Of a DNA stretch of 64,000 nt, positions 43,895 through 52,293 are shown piece after piece. The notes beneath the pieces are model-generated. The model did no database searches, was not told the origin of the DNA, and saw nothing but the letters and a program-made list of their open reading frames with translations. The translations under genes and the position numbers were made by a program. How positions within the stretch are numbered: the first letter of the stretch is position 1; every line of letters begins with the position of its first letter. Source of the DNA: Paramagnetospirillum magneticum AMB-1 (lineage in GTDB: Bacteria > Pseudomonadota > Alphaproteobacteria > Rhodospirillales > Magnetospirillaceae); NCBI RefSeq assembly GCF_000009985.1, contig NC_007626.1, positions 1,636,745 through 1,700,744 on the forward strand, written 5' to 3'.

Positions 43895-45397
43895 TCAGGC
43901 CCCCGCCTCTCTCAGCTTGAACCGCTGCACCTTGCCGGTGGCGGTGCGGGGGATGGTTTCCAGGAAGCGGACATTGCGCGGGCATTTGTAGATGGCCAGC
44001 TTGGAGCGCAGGGTCTCGACGATGCGGGTTTCCAGGAGGGGCTCGTGCTCGCCCGCCTCGGCCACGGCGTAGAGCACCAGACGCACCAGCCCGTCCTCGT
44101 TGGGAATGCCCACCGCCACGGCATCGGCGACGCCGGGCACCATCAGGGCGGCTTCCTCCACCTCGGACGGGCTGACCCACTGGCCGGAGACCTTGATCAT
44201 GTCGTCGGAGCGCCCCTGGGGGCTCCACCAGCCCTCGGCATCGAAGCTGAAGACGTCGCCGGTCTTCCACCAGCCGTCCTTCAGCACCCGCTGGGTGACG
44301 TCGGGGCGGTTGTGGTAGCGGCGGAACAGGGAATCCATGCGCACCCACAAATCGCCGGGGGTATCGGGCGCGGCGATGACTTCGCCCGATGGCGAGCGCA
44401 ACTGTGCCTCGGCCCAAGGCAGGGGACGGCCGCAGGCGCCGGGCTTCATGGCCGTCGGCGTGCTGGCGATGAATAGGAACAGGGCCTCGGTGGCGCCGAT
44501 GCCTTCGAGCATCAGGCCGCCGGTTTCCTCCATCCAGCGGCGGCACAGATCGGCCGGCAGGTTCTCGCCCGCCGAGACCCAGGTGCGGACCTCGCGGAAG
44601 GCTGGGGACGACCCCACGCCGTCCTTCAGCATGATGCGGTAGAGCGAGGGGACCGACAGGACCAGCTTGGGCCGGGTGCGGGCGATGACCTCGGCGGCGG
44701 CCGTCGCATCGGGCCAGCCGCGATGCAGCACCAGGGTGCCGCCGCAGCGCAATGCCCCGATCAGGCAATGGCCCAGGGGATAGGCGAAGAACAGCTTGGA
44801 GGTGGAAAAGATGCGGTCGCCGGGCAAAAGGCCGAGATTCTCCCGCACATGGCGCTCGCCCAAGGGAATGGAGCCATGGACATGCACGGCGCCCTTGGGC
44901 TGGCCGGTGGTGCCGGACGTGTACATCCACAGGGCCATGTCCTCCGGCCCCATGTCGGCCGAGACCAACTGGTCGGACGCGCCTTCCAGGAAGGCGTCCA
45001 GTTCATCGGTGGTTACCATGCGGGCCGAGGCGTGGGCCAGGGCCAGGGATTCGGCGGCCAGATCCTTCAGGGCGGTCTCGGCCAGCAGCAGCGGCGCGCC
45101 GCTGTCGCCCAGCGCATGGGACAGGTCCTTGGGCGACAGGCGGGTATTGAGAGCCACCGCCACCAACCCGGCCTTCATGGCGCCCAGATAGGCGGCCACC
45201 AGTTCGGGGCCATCGTCGAGCAGCAGCAGGACGGGCTGCTGGCGCTGGACGCCGGCGGCCAGCATGGCGTTGCCGAAACGGCAAGCCAGCCGGTTCAACT
45301 GGTCGTAGGTCAGGGTCTGCTCGCCGCAGATGATGGCAAGGCTCTCCCCGCGACCCGAGCCGAGGCTGGGGCCGAGAATTTCGTCGGCAGCATTCAT
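43895..45397 (-). CDS. Benzoate-CoA ligase family acyl-CoA synthetase
   Basis: The product has 500 aa. The AMP-binding YTSGTTGQPKGAVHVH (about 158-173), WWKTGDVFSFD and the catalytic C-terminal Lys in RTATGKVQRFKL are all present. Overall pattern (SKLFFAYPLGH, VSAGENLP, EGIGATE) fits benzoate/4-hydroxybenzoate-CoA ligases. It lies downstream of a substrate-binding protein in the same direction, suggesting uptake and activation of an aromatic acid. Confidence 0.82.
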   Translation of the reverse strand: MNAADEILGPSLGSGRGESLAIICGEQTLTYDQLNRLACRFGNAMLAAGVQRQQPVLLLLDDGPELVAAYLGAMKAGLVAVALNTRLSPKDLSHALGDSGAPLLLAETALKDLAAESLALAHASARMVTTDELDAFLEGASDQLVSADMGPEDMALWMYTSGTTGQPKGAVHVHGSIPLGERHVRENLGLLPGDRIFSTSKLFFAYPLGHCLIGALRCGGTLVLHRGWPDATAAAEVIARTRPKLVLSVPSLYRIMLKDGVGSSPAFREVRTWVSAGENLPADLCRRWMEETGGLMLEGIGATEALFLFIASTPTAMKPGACGRPLPWAEAQLRSPSGEVIAAPDTPGDLWVRMDSLFRRYHNRPDVTQRVLKDGWWKTGDVFSFDAEGWWSPQGRSDDMIKVSGQWVSPSEVEEAALMVPGVADAVAVGIPNEDGLVRLVLYAVAEAGEHEPLLETRIVETLRSKLAIYKCPRNVRFLETIPRTATGKVQRFKLREAGA

Positions 45398-45460
45398 GGG
45401 GTCAAATCCTGAAGGTGGCGGGCCGCCGTCGTGGGCGACCCGCCTGTTTCACGCGGAAGA

Positions 45461-46615
45461 TCAGTCGGCGATGACCCAATCGCCGTTCTTGATGTCGACC
45501 ATGTGGAAGGCGTCGAGGCCCAGGCCCATGTGGTCGGTGGGGGAATAGGTGAAGATGCCGGTGGTGGCGACGAAGCCCTTGGTCTGCTCGATGGCGTCGC
45601 GGACCTTGGCCTTGTCGGTGGTGCCGGCCCGCTTGAAGGCGTCCATGGCCATCATCAGGGCGTCAAGGCCGTGACCGGGCAGGGGGCCGGCTTCCAGCGG
45701 CTTGTTCTTCTCCTCGTATTCCTTCTTGAAGGCCATGGTCACCGCCTTCTGCGGATCGTTGGCCGGTAGCTGTTCGGCCACCGCCTGGGCACCCGCCGGC
45801 AGGCGCATGCCGTCGGCGGCGGTGCCGACCAGACGCAGGAACTCCTTGGAGGCCACGCCGTGGGACTGATAGGTGGGCAGGTTCAGGCCCATCTGCCGCA
45901 GATTCTTGGTCACCACGGCCGGGCCGGTGCCGGTTCCGAAGATGAACAGGGCCTGGACGCCCGCAGTGCCGCGGATCTTGGTCAGCTGCGGGGTGACGTC
46001 GGGATCCTTGGGCGAGTAGACCTCGTCGATCAGGATCTCGATGCCGTGCTGGGGGGCCAGCTTGACGGTCTGGTCGTGACCGGACTTGCCGAAGCCGACA
46101 TTCTCGGACAGCAGGGCGATCTTGGTCAGGCCGCGCTTCTTCAGGTCCACCAGAACCTTCTCGGCGGCCAGCCGGTCCGATTGCGGGAACTTGAAGGTCC
46201 ACTTGCGCACCGGGTCGCCGATGGCGGTGCCGCCGCCCAGGGACAGATAGGGCACCTCGGCGCGTTCGATCAGACCCAGCACCGCCATGGAGGTGGGCGT
46301 GCCCGACCCGCCGATGATGAGGTCGACCTTGTCGTTGTCGATCAGGCGCTTGACGAAGGTGGCGGCCTTTTCCGGCTCGGACCCGTCGTCATAGATGACG
46401 GCTTCCACCTTGCGGCCCAGCACGCCGCCCTGGGCGTTGATCTTCTCGATCATGTAGTCGAAGGTGCGCTTCTGGGGGTCGCCCATGGGCGACATCTGTC
46501 CGGTGACGGACAGGAACATGCCGATCTTGATGGGGTCGGCCGCCAGAGCGGAGGCCGCGTAGCCAAGACCCGACATCACCGCCAGGGCAGCCCCGGCCGT
46601 ACGTTTCCAATTCAT
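45461..46615 (-). CDS. ABC transporter substrate-binding protein (Leu/Ile/Val type)
   Basis: The 384-aa protein has a signal peptide (about 1-25, GLGYAASALA) and a periplasmic type I binding fold starting DPIKIGMFLSVTGQMSPMGD. No permease or ATPase is adjacent. The context with an aromatic-CoA ligase hints at an aromatic acid ligand, inferred only. Confidence 0.85.
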   Translation of the reverse strand: MNWKRTAGAALAVMSGLGYAASALAADPIKIGMFLSVTGQMSPMGDPQKRTFDYMIEKINAQGGVLGRKVEAVIYDDGSEPEKAATFVKRLIDNDKVDLIIGGSGTPTSMAVLGLIERAEVPYLSLGGGTAIGDPVRKWTFKFPQSDRLAAEKVLVDLKKRGLTKIALLSENVGFGKSGHDQTVKLAPQHGIEILIDEVYSPKDPDVTPQLTKIRGTAGVQALFIFGTGTGPAVVTKNLRQMGLNLPTYQSHGVASKEFLRLVGTAADGMRLPAGAQAVAEQLPANDPQKAVTMAFKKEYEEKNKPLEAGPLPGHGLDALMMAMDAFKRAGTTDKAKVRDAIEQTKGFVATTGIFTYSPTDHMGLGLDAFHMVDIKNGDWVIAD

Positions 46616-46667
46616 GAAGTTCCTCCCACTTCGTATGATTTATCCAGGCTTATCACTTCTTATTTTG

Positions 46668-46685
46668 TCGGTATTGTAGTACCGA
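46668..46685. promoter_or_regulatory. Candidate GntR/FadR operator
   Basis: TCGGTA-TTGTAG-TACCGA is a perfect 6+6+6 inverted repeat between the divergent substrate-binding protein and the GntR gene. Size and position fit a GntR-family dimer site controlling both. Confidence 0.6.
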
Positions 46686-46789
46686 ATTGCTTAAAAGCGA
46701 AGTCCCAAAAAGTGCGCCGCCACGGCTTGACGCCGTCTTGTGCTGGGCGCACCATCGGGAGCATAGCAAAGAAATGGGGGGCGTGGACC

Positions 46790-47500
46790 ATGAACTCCAA
46801 GCCCAAGGCCGGCAACGGCGCACGCGTATCGGATCAGGTCGCAGACCGGATTCTGGCCCGCATCGCTTCGGGAGAATGGGGGCCGGGCCACCGCCTTCCC
46901 GGCGAGCGGCAACTGGCCGAAGAAATGGGCGTCAGTCGCGTCTCCATTCGGGCCGCGCTGCAATCCCTGAAGACCCAGGGGCTGCTGGATGCGGTCCAAG
47001 GCGGCGGCACCAGGGTGATCGCCAGCTCGGCCGCCATGGATCCCGGCATCCTGGAACTGGTTCGGGTCAGCCGCGACAATCTGCATGATCTGGCGGAGAT
47101 CCGGGCGATTCTCGAGGCCTGGGCGGTGGGCCGCGCGGCGCGGAACCGCAGCGAGGCCGATCTGGCCGAGCTGTCCCGCATCATGGAGGCCACCGAAGCC
47201 GATATTTCCGGCGGGGCCCATAAAAGCGAGAACGACGTCTGCTTTCACCTGGCCATCGCCAAGGCTGCGGGGTCGGGAATCTATCTCCATATCATGGCGG
47301 TGATCCGCGGCATCCTGCACCAGATGGTCGACTACCACCGCTATGAGCTGTTCCCGTCGCGCGAGGACGACAAGATCATCCTGGGTCAGCACCGGGCCAT
47401 CTTCGACGCCATCAAGGCCCGGGACCCGGCGGCGGCCGAGGAGGCCATGCGCGCCCATCTGGGTTTCGTCCTGGCCCGCTACTCCCGCCAGCCGTCATAA
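46790..47500 (+). CDS. GntR/FadR-type regulator (FCD domain)
   Basis: The product has 236 aa. The winged HTH at about 10-75 contains LPGERQLAEEMGVSRVSIRAAL, and an FCD effector domain follows with its metal-binding Asp/His pattern (ENDVCFHLAIAKAAG and LGQHRAIFDAI). It is divergent from the transport and ligase genes and likely represses them until an aromatic acid or CoA ester binds. Confidence 0.9.
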   Translation: MNSKPKAGNGARVSDQVADRILARIASGEWGPGHRLPGERQLAEEMGVSRVSIRAALQSLKTQGLLDAVQGGGTRVIASSAAMDPGILELVRVSRDNLHDLAEIRAILEAWAVGRAARNRSEADLAELSRIMEATEADISGGAHKSENDVCFHLAIAKAAGSGIYLHIMAVIRGILHQMVDYHRYELFPSREDDKIILGQHRAIFDAIKARDPAAAEEAMRAHLGFVLARYSRQPS

Positions 47501-47512
47501 TTATACCAACGG

Positions 47513-47619
47513 CCGAAAAGGCTGACGCCTTGTCGGCCCCTCATTCATGGCTCCCGCCGCATAAGCGGCGCGGCCGCATTCGCGGCCGTCCAGCGGTCGA
47601 ATATGTCGACGGCTGGTAT
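47513..47619. repeat. MITE-like element with ATACCAA / TGGTAT ends, second locus
   Basis: The ends ATACCAACGGCC and GGCTGGTAT are inverted. Inside are GCCGCATAAGCGGC and CGGCCGCATTCGCGGCCG hairpins. The terminal 6-7 bases match those at 34650-34797. Confidence 0.55.
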
Positions 47620-47714
47620 TACGGCAATCCGTCACCAGATTGAGACATGGGCGAGGTTGCCGCCCGTGGAGCCTCTGCTATGCTTGGGGCCGGGAAGACG
47701 TTAAGGGGTACCCC

Positions 47715-49173
47715 ATGCGACGCGCACGCAAAGCGAAGATCATTGCCACTCTCGGTCCGGCCAGTTCCACGCCCGAAGCCATCGAGAGCCTTTTCATGGC
47801 GGGTGCCGACGTCTTCCGTCTGAATTTCAGCCACGGCAGCCACGACGACCACAAGCTCCGCATCTTCACCATCCGCGAGTTGGAGAAGAAGGTGAAGCGG
47901 CCATCGCCATTCTGGCCGACCTGCAGGGCCCCAAGCTCCGCGTCGGCGATTTCGAAGGCGGCGCGCCCGGCTGGAGAGCGGGGCCGCCTTCCGCCTGGAC
48001 ATGGACGAGGCGCTGGGCACCGCCGCCCGCGCCCCGCTGCATCATCCCGAGGTGTTCGCGGCGCTGAAGCCCGGCAGCGAGCTGCTGATCGACGACGGCA
48101 AGCTGCGGCTGACCGTCGAATCCTGCGGCGCCGATTTCGCCGAGACCCGCGTGGTGGTGGGCGGCGAGATTTCCAATCACAAGGGCGTCAACGTCCCCAA
48201 CGTCATGCTGCCCATCTCGCCCCTGACCGAGAAGGATCGCCGCGACCTGGAATTCGCCGTGGAGATGGGGGCCGACTGGATCGCCCTGTCCTTCGTCCAG
48301 CGGCCGTCGGACGTGCAGGAGGCCCGGCGGCTGATCGGCGCCTATGTGGGCTCACGCGTGCGCATCCTGTCCAAGCTGGAAAAGCCCTCGGCCATCGAGC
48401 ATCTGGCGGCGATCATCGAATGGTCCGACGCCGTGATGGTGGCACGCGGCGATCTTGGCGTGGAATGCCCGCCCGAGACCGTGCCGATTCTGCAAAAGCG
48501 CATCATCAAGGCCTGTCGCCGGGCCGGCAAGCCGGTGGTGGTCGCCACCCAGATGCTGGATTCCATGGTTCACTCGCCGTCGCCCACCCGCGCCGAGGCC
48601 TCGGACGTGGCCACCGCCGTCTATGACGGCTCGGATGCGGTGATGCTGTCGGCGGAGACCGCCTCGGGCGAGTATCCCCTGGAGGCGGTCACCATGATGG
48701 ACCGCATCATCCAGCAGGTGGAGCATGACAACAACTATCAGCTCATCACCGATGCCTCGCGCCTGGACCCCGAGCACACCACCCGCGACGCCATCAGCGC
48801 GGCGGCGCGGCAGGTGGCCCACACCCTGGGGGCGGCGGCCATCGTCACCTACACCTCGTCGGGTTCCACCACGCTACGTGCCGCCCGCGAGCGGCCCGAG
48901 CAGCCGATCCTGTCGGTGACCGCCGATATCGAGGTGGCCCGCCAGATGGCCCTGGTGTGGGGGGCGCACTCCATCATGGCCAAGGATGTGCGCAGCTTTA
49001 CCGAGATGGTGACCAAGGCGGTGCATTTCGCCCAAAGCGAGGGCTTCGCCCGGGTCGGCGACCGGGTGGTGATCACCGCCGGCGTGCCCTTCGGCCATTC
49101 CGGCACCACCAACATCCTGCGCGTTGCCGAGGTGGAGGATCACGGTCACCACCACAAGCACGAATCGGATTAG
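47715..49173 (+). pseudogene. pyk: Pyruvate kinase with two -1 frameshifts
   Basis: ATG 47715 (MRRARKAKIIATLGPASSTP) gives the normal pyruvate kinase N-terminus. Coding moves to another phase near 47901 (AAGCGGCC then ATCGCCATTCTG) and again near 47972 (GCGCCCGGCTGG). From there to 49173 it is normal, including the MVARGDLGVECP metal site. Both shifts sit in C runs and each equals one missing base. Correcting both restores about 486 residues. It is either a broken gene or a sequencing error. Confidence 0.85.
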
Positions 49174-49182
49174 GGTCCGGCG

Positions 49183-49217
49183 CCCCGTCATCCCGGCCTT
49201 GAGCCGGAATGACGGGG
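49183..49217. terminator. Hairpin between pyk and the convergent chemoreceptor gene
   Basis: CCCCGTCATCCCGGC and GCCGGAATGACGGGG pair with one mismatch. There is no long T tract. It could serve both convergent genes. Confidence 0.6.
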
Positions 49218-49227
49218 CAGGGACGCT

Positions 49228-50958
49228 TTACACATAGCCGATGCGCAGCGCCCCCCAGTGGCGGCCGTTGACCAGGATGGGGGCGGAGACGTCGAGCATC
49301 AGGGCCTGCTTGCCGCCGCCCATGTCGCGGCGATAGCTCTGCACGGCGAAGGGATTGGTATTGCGGGCCGCCTTGAGGCCGACGGCATCGTCGAATTTGC
49401 GGCGGTTGCGGCAATGGGCGGCGTTCCAGGCGGGGTCGCCGCCCTGGGGCTTGGAGAATTCCAGGTTATGGGTCGGCAGATAGCCGTTCCGGTCCACGGC
49501 GGTGCAGAACATGATGCGCCCGTTCCCCGCTTTGACCGCCTCCTGGACGGCGGGCAGCACGCGGTCGGCCAGGGCGGTGAAGCGGGTGGTGTACTGGGGA
49601 GGGTTGCTCCCCGGGACCGGCTGATAGGCCTCGTCGAACAGATCGTCGGGCGACAGCGCGCCCTTGGCCAGTTCCTGCTCGAACAGGGCGCCGATCTCCC
49701 GCGCCTTTTCCCGCGCCAGGGCGACGAACGGGGTTTCCTGGGTTTCGATGCCGGCCTCGGCGGTCAGCACCACCAGTCGTTCCCCGGCGTCGAGCAGGTC
49801 CTGAAGCCGCGACCGGGTGGCGTCCAGGCGGGTGCGGAATTCCGCCAGCGCCTCGGCCGCCTGATCGATCTCGGCCGAGAGGCCGGACGAGCGGTCATGG
49901 ATGGATGATGCGTCCGCCGCCACATTCTCCACCCGCCCGGCCATCTCGGCCAGGGAGGTGCGGATATGGTCCATGGTGTCGGCGATGGCCGCCGTCTCGG
50001 CGGTCAGGCCGCCGGCCTTGGTGGCGCTGTGGTCGCCCTGCTCCACCAGCTTGCCGGCGGTGCCGGTCAGGCCTTCCAGGGTCTGGCGGATTTCGGCGCT
50101 GGCCGAGCCGGCGCGGCGCGACAATTCCTTGACCTCGCCCGCCACCACGGCAAAGCCCTTGCCGTGTTCGCCCGCCCGCGCCGCCTCGATGGTGGCGTTC
50201 AGCGCCAGCAGGTTGGTCTGCCGGGCGATATGGCCGATGCCCTGGGCCACGCCCACCACGTTGCCCATGGCGTCCTGGAGGTCCAGCAGCAGGCCGCGCC
50301 CGTCGGTGACCATGCGCACTACCTCGTCGATGTCGCCCAGCGAGCCCCGCACTCTTTGCCGCGAGGTCTCTGCCTCGGCCGAGGCGGCGGTGGCTCCGGC
50401 CAGGGTCTCCTCCATGGCGGCGACGATGCGCTGGTTGGCGTCCGACAGGGCGCGGATGCCCTGTTGCAGTTCGGCCAGCAGGGCGTGCTGGTCGGCGACC
50501 TTGGTGGCCACCTCGTCGATGTCCTCGGCGATCTCGATCATCTGCTTGCCGATCCCGCCGGTCTCGCGGGCGAAGGCGGCGACGATGGTAGTCTCCTCCT
50601 GGCGGATGCGCAGCAGCGAGGTGACGCAGAAGCGCACGATGCGGGCCAGGGGGCGCACGGTCTCCAAGGGGCCGGCGATGCCGAAATTGATCAGCCGGGT
50701 GCCTTCGAAGTCCACGCCCATGTTGACGCCCTCGCGCATTCCCGAGGATTTGGCCGCCTCTTCCTTGGTGACGCCGTACTCCTCCATCTCGCCCCGCATG
50801 ATGCGGGCGGCGATGGCGTGATTGGTGCCGATGCGCTCCTTGACGCTGGAGGCGACGATGCGGCCCTCCTCGCCCATGAAGCTGCAGACCAGGCCAAGCT
50901 CAGCCGAGAAGACCTCGCACAGTTCCTGGCCGAAGCGGGTGTCGAATTCGATGCTCAT
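49228..50958 (-). CDS. Soluble chemoreceptor with sugar-diacid-type N-terminal domain
   Basis: The product has 576 aa and no membrane helix. The N-terminal 120 residues resemble the putative sugar-diacid recognition domain of CdaR-like proteins. An MCP signalling domain follows (IARQTNLLALNATIEAARAGEHGKGFAVVAGEVKEL). The C-terminal 140 residues are a separate sensor-like domain (RIMFCTAVDRNGYLPTHN and ILVNGRHWGALRIGYV). Input domains at both ends of a cytoplasmic receptor are unusual. Confidence 0.85.
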   Translation of the reverse strand: MSIEFDTRFGQELCEVFSAELGLVCSFMGEEGRIVASSVKERIGTNHAIAARIMRGEMEEYGVTKEEAAKSSGMREGVNMGVDFEGTRLINFGIAGPLETVRPLARIVRFCVTSLLRIRQEETTIVAAFARETGGIGKQMIEIAEDIDEVATKVADQHALLAELQQGIRALSDANQRIVAAMEETLAGATAASAEAETSRQRVRGSLGDIDEVVRMVTDGRGLLLDLQDAMGNVVGVAQGIGHIARQTNLLALNATIEAARAGEHGKGFAVVAGEVKELSRRAGSASAEIRQTLEGLTGTAGKLVEQGDHSATKAGGLTAETAAIADTMDHIRTSLAEMAGRVENVAADASSIHDRSSGLSAEIDQAAEALAEFRTRLDATRSRLQDLLDAGERLVVLTAEAGIETQETPFVALAREKAREIGALFEQELAKGALSPDDLFDEAYQPVPGSNPPQYTTRFTALADRVLPAVQEAVKAGNGRIMFCTAVDRNGYLPTHNLEFSKPQGGDPAWNAAHCRNRRKFDDAVGLKAARNTNPFAVQSYRRDMGGGKQALMLDVSAPILVNGRHWGALRIGYV

Positions 50959-51135
50959 GACAGCGTGGGGCGGGGCTGGCGCATGGGGGCTCCATCATGC
51001 GGAATGCCGCCATGGGCCATGAATGCGACCGGCGGCTGATCAATGGTAAAATAAACTAACCAGGCCGCAACGGGAATGCAACATCCCTTCGCCGGATGCC
51101 GCCTCGCAGCCGGTCGTCAGGGCGTTCGCCAAGGA

Positions 51136-51843
51136 TCAGGAATAGGGGGCGGCTGGGCGGGAGCCCTGGGCATGCAAGGTGACGTGCCGCCCCTGGAACG
51201 AGAGATGCCCGGCATCGGCCAGGCGGCGCAGCAGGCGCGAGATCACCTCCGGCCCGGTGCCCACCATGGCCGCTAGATCGCGCCACGACATGGGCAGGTC
51301 CAGCGACAGGTCGCCATTGGACTCGTGCCCTCCGGTCTCGGCCGCCAGGGCGCTCAGAGTGGACAGCACCCGGTCGGGCAGATCGGCGCTGCACAGGCGG
51401 AAGATGGCGTCCTCGTTCTCGCGGATTTCCGCCGCGCTGAGCTTCAGCAAGGCCAGCCCGACCGAAGGGTCGTCGTGCAAGGCGGTAGTCAGCCGCTCGG
51501 CCGGCACGAAGCAGCCGGAGATATCGGTCAGAGCCCGCGCCGCGCTTTCATGAAAGTTGCCGCCCAGCATGTTGGCGCAGGGAAAGAACGAGCCGGGATG
51601 GAGAATTTTCAAGATGACCAGATCGCCGTCCTCGTCCACCCGCTCCAGCGCCACCATGCCGGTGGCCAGGCTATAGGCGCCTCCCACCAGGTCGCCCTGG
51701 TGATAGAGGTTCTTGCCCTTGGCCAGGGAGAACCGGGACGACAGGGTGGGGAAGGGGCAGCGCTTTCCCAGGACGTCGCGCATCGGCTCGCGTCGAGGCG
51801 AAGACCAAGCCTCACATCCGCAGCAAGTCTTCGACGCGCCCAT
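51136..51843 (-). CDS. Crp/Fnr-family regulator
   Basis: The product has 235 aa: a cyclic-nucleotide-binding-like beta barrel (about 35-150), then a winged HTH (MSWRDLAAMVGTGPEVISRLLRRLADAG). The N-terminus holds CCGC (residues 7-10) and another Cys near 29. The barrel has Cys in FFPCANML and SGCFVP, so an Fnr-like iron-sulfur or NO-sensing role is possible. If translation starts at ATG 51783 the CCGC segment is lost. Confidence 0.82.
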   Translation of the reverse strand: MGASKTCCGCEAWSSPRREPMRDVLGKRCPFPTLSSRFSLAKGKNLYHQGDLVGGAYSLATGMVALERVDEDGDLVILKILHPGSFFPCANMLGGNFHESAARALTDISGCFVPAERLTTALHDDPSVGLALLKLSAAEIRENEDAIFRLCSADLPDRVLSTLSALAAETGGHESNGDLSLDLPMSWRDLAAMVGTGPEVISRLLRRLADAGHLSFQGRHVTLHAQGSRPAAPYS

Positions 51844-52185
51844 TCTGCTCTCCCTCCTCAGGATGATGGCGTGGCAGATGTCATGACGATTGGCGTTTCA
51901 AATCAAGAAAAAAATATTCGATAAGGAATAGTTCTAAAATCATACGGACGGCCTACTCTTGTGCGGTGCAAAATGTGGGCAAGTGCCGCACGACGACCAA
52001 CATTACGGCAGGATGACAATTTGAAGCAAATTTCAACGAATCATGATCATTCTGCGGCTTTCTGCCCCTTGTCATATTTGATGTTCCTCATGTCGTCTTT
52101 ATCTTGGGGAGGGGGGCTGTGGACGGTCAACCATAATCTCCGTGTGGATTTCGGACGGGTGGGGAAAGGGGGGCGGCAAAGCCGG
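51844..52185. promoter_or_regulatory. AT-rich intergenic region between crp/fnr-like gene and clpB
   Basis: No gene is seen. It includes an inverted repeat GTGCGG / CCGCAC at about 51961-51992 and a clpB-proximal GGGG tract. It must carry the regulator promoter. Confidence 0.4.
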
Positions 52186-52213
52186 CTTGCGGCTTGGCCG
52201 AATCGCTCCATAT
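52186..52213 (+). promoter_or_regulatory. Sigma32-type heat-shock promoter of clpB
   Basis: CTTG (52186-52189), an 18-bp gap and CCATAT (52208-52213) match the alphaproteobacterial RpoH pattern, 81 bases before the ATG. Confidence 0.6.
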
Positions 52214-52293
52214 CAAGCGGAGAAAAGGCAGACGCCTGGACCGTTGCCTCTTGAAGGGACGGTTCCGCCGCCGCTCGAACGATGAGGGCAAAG

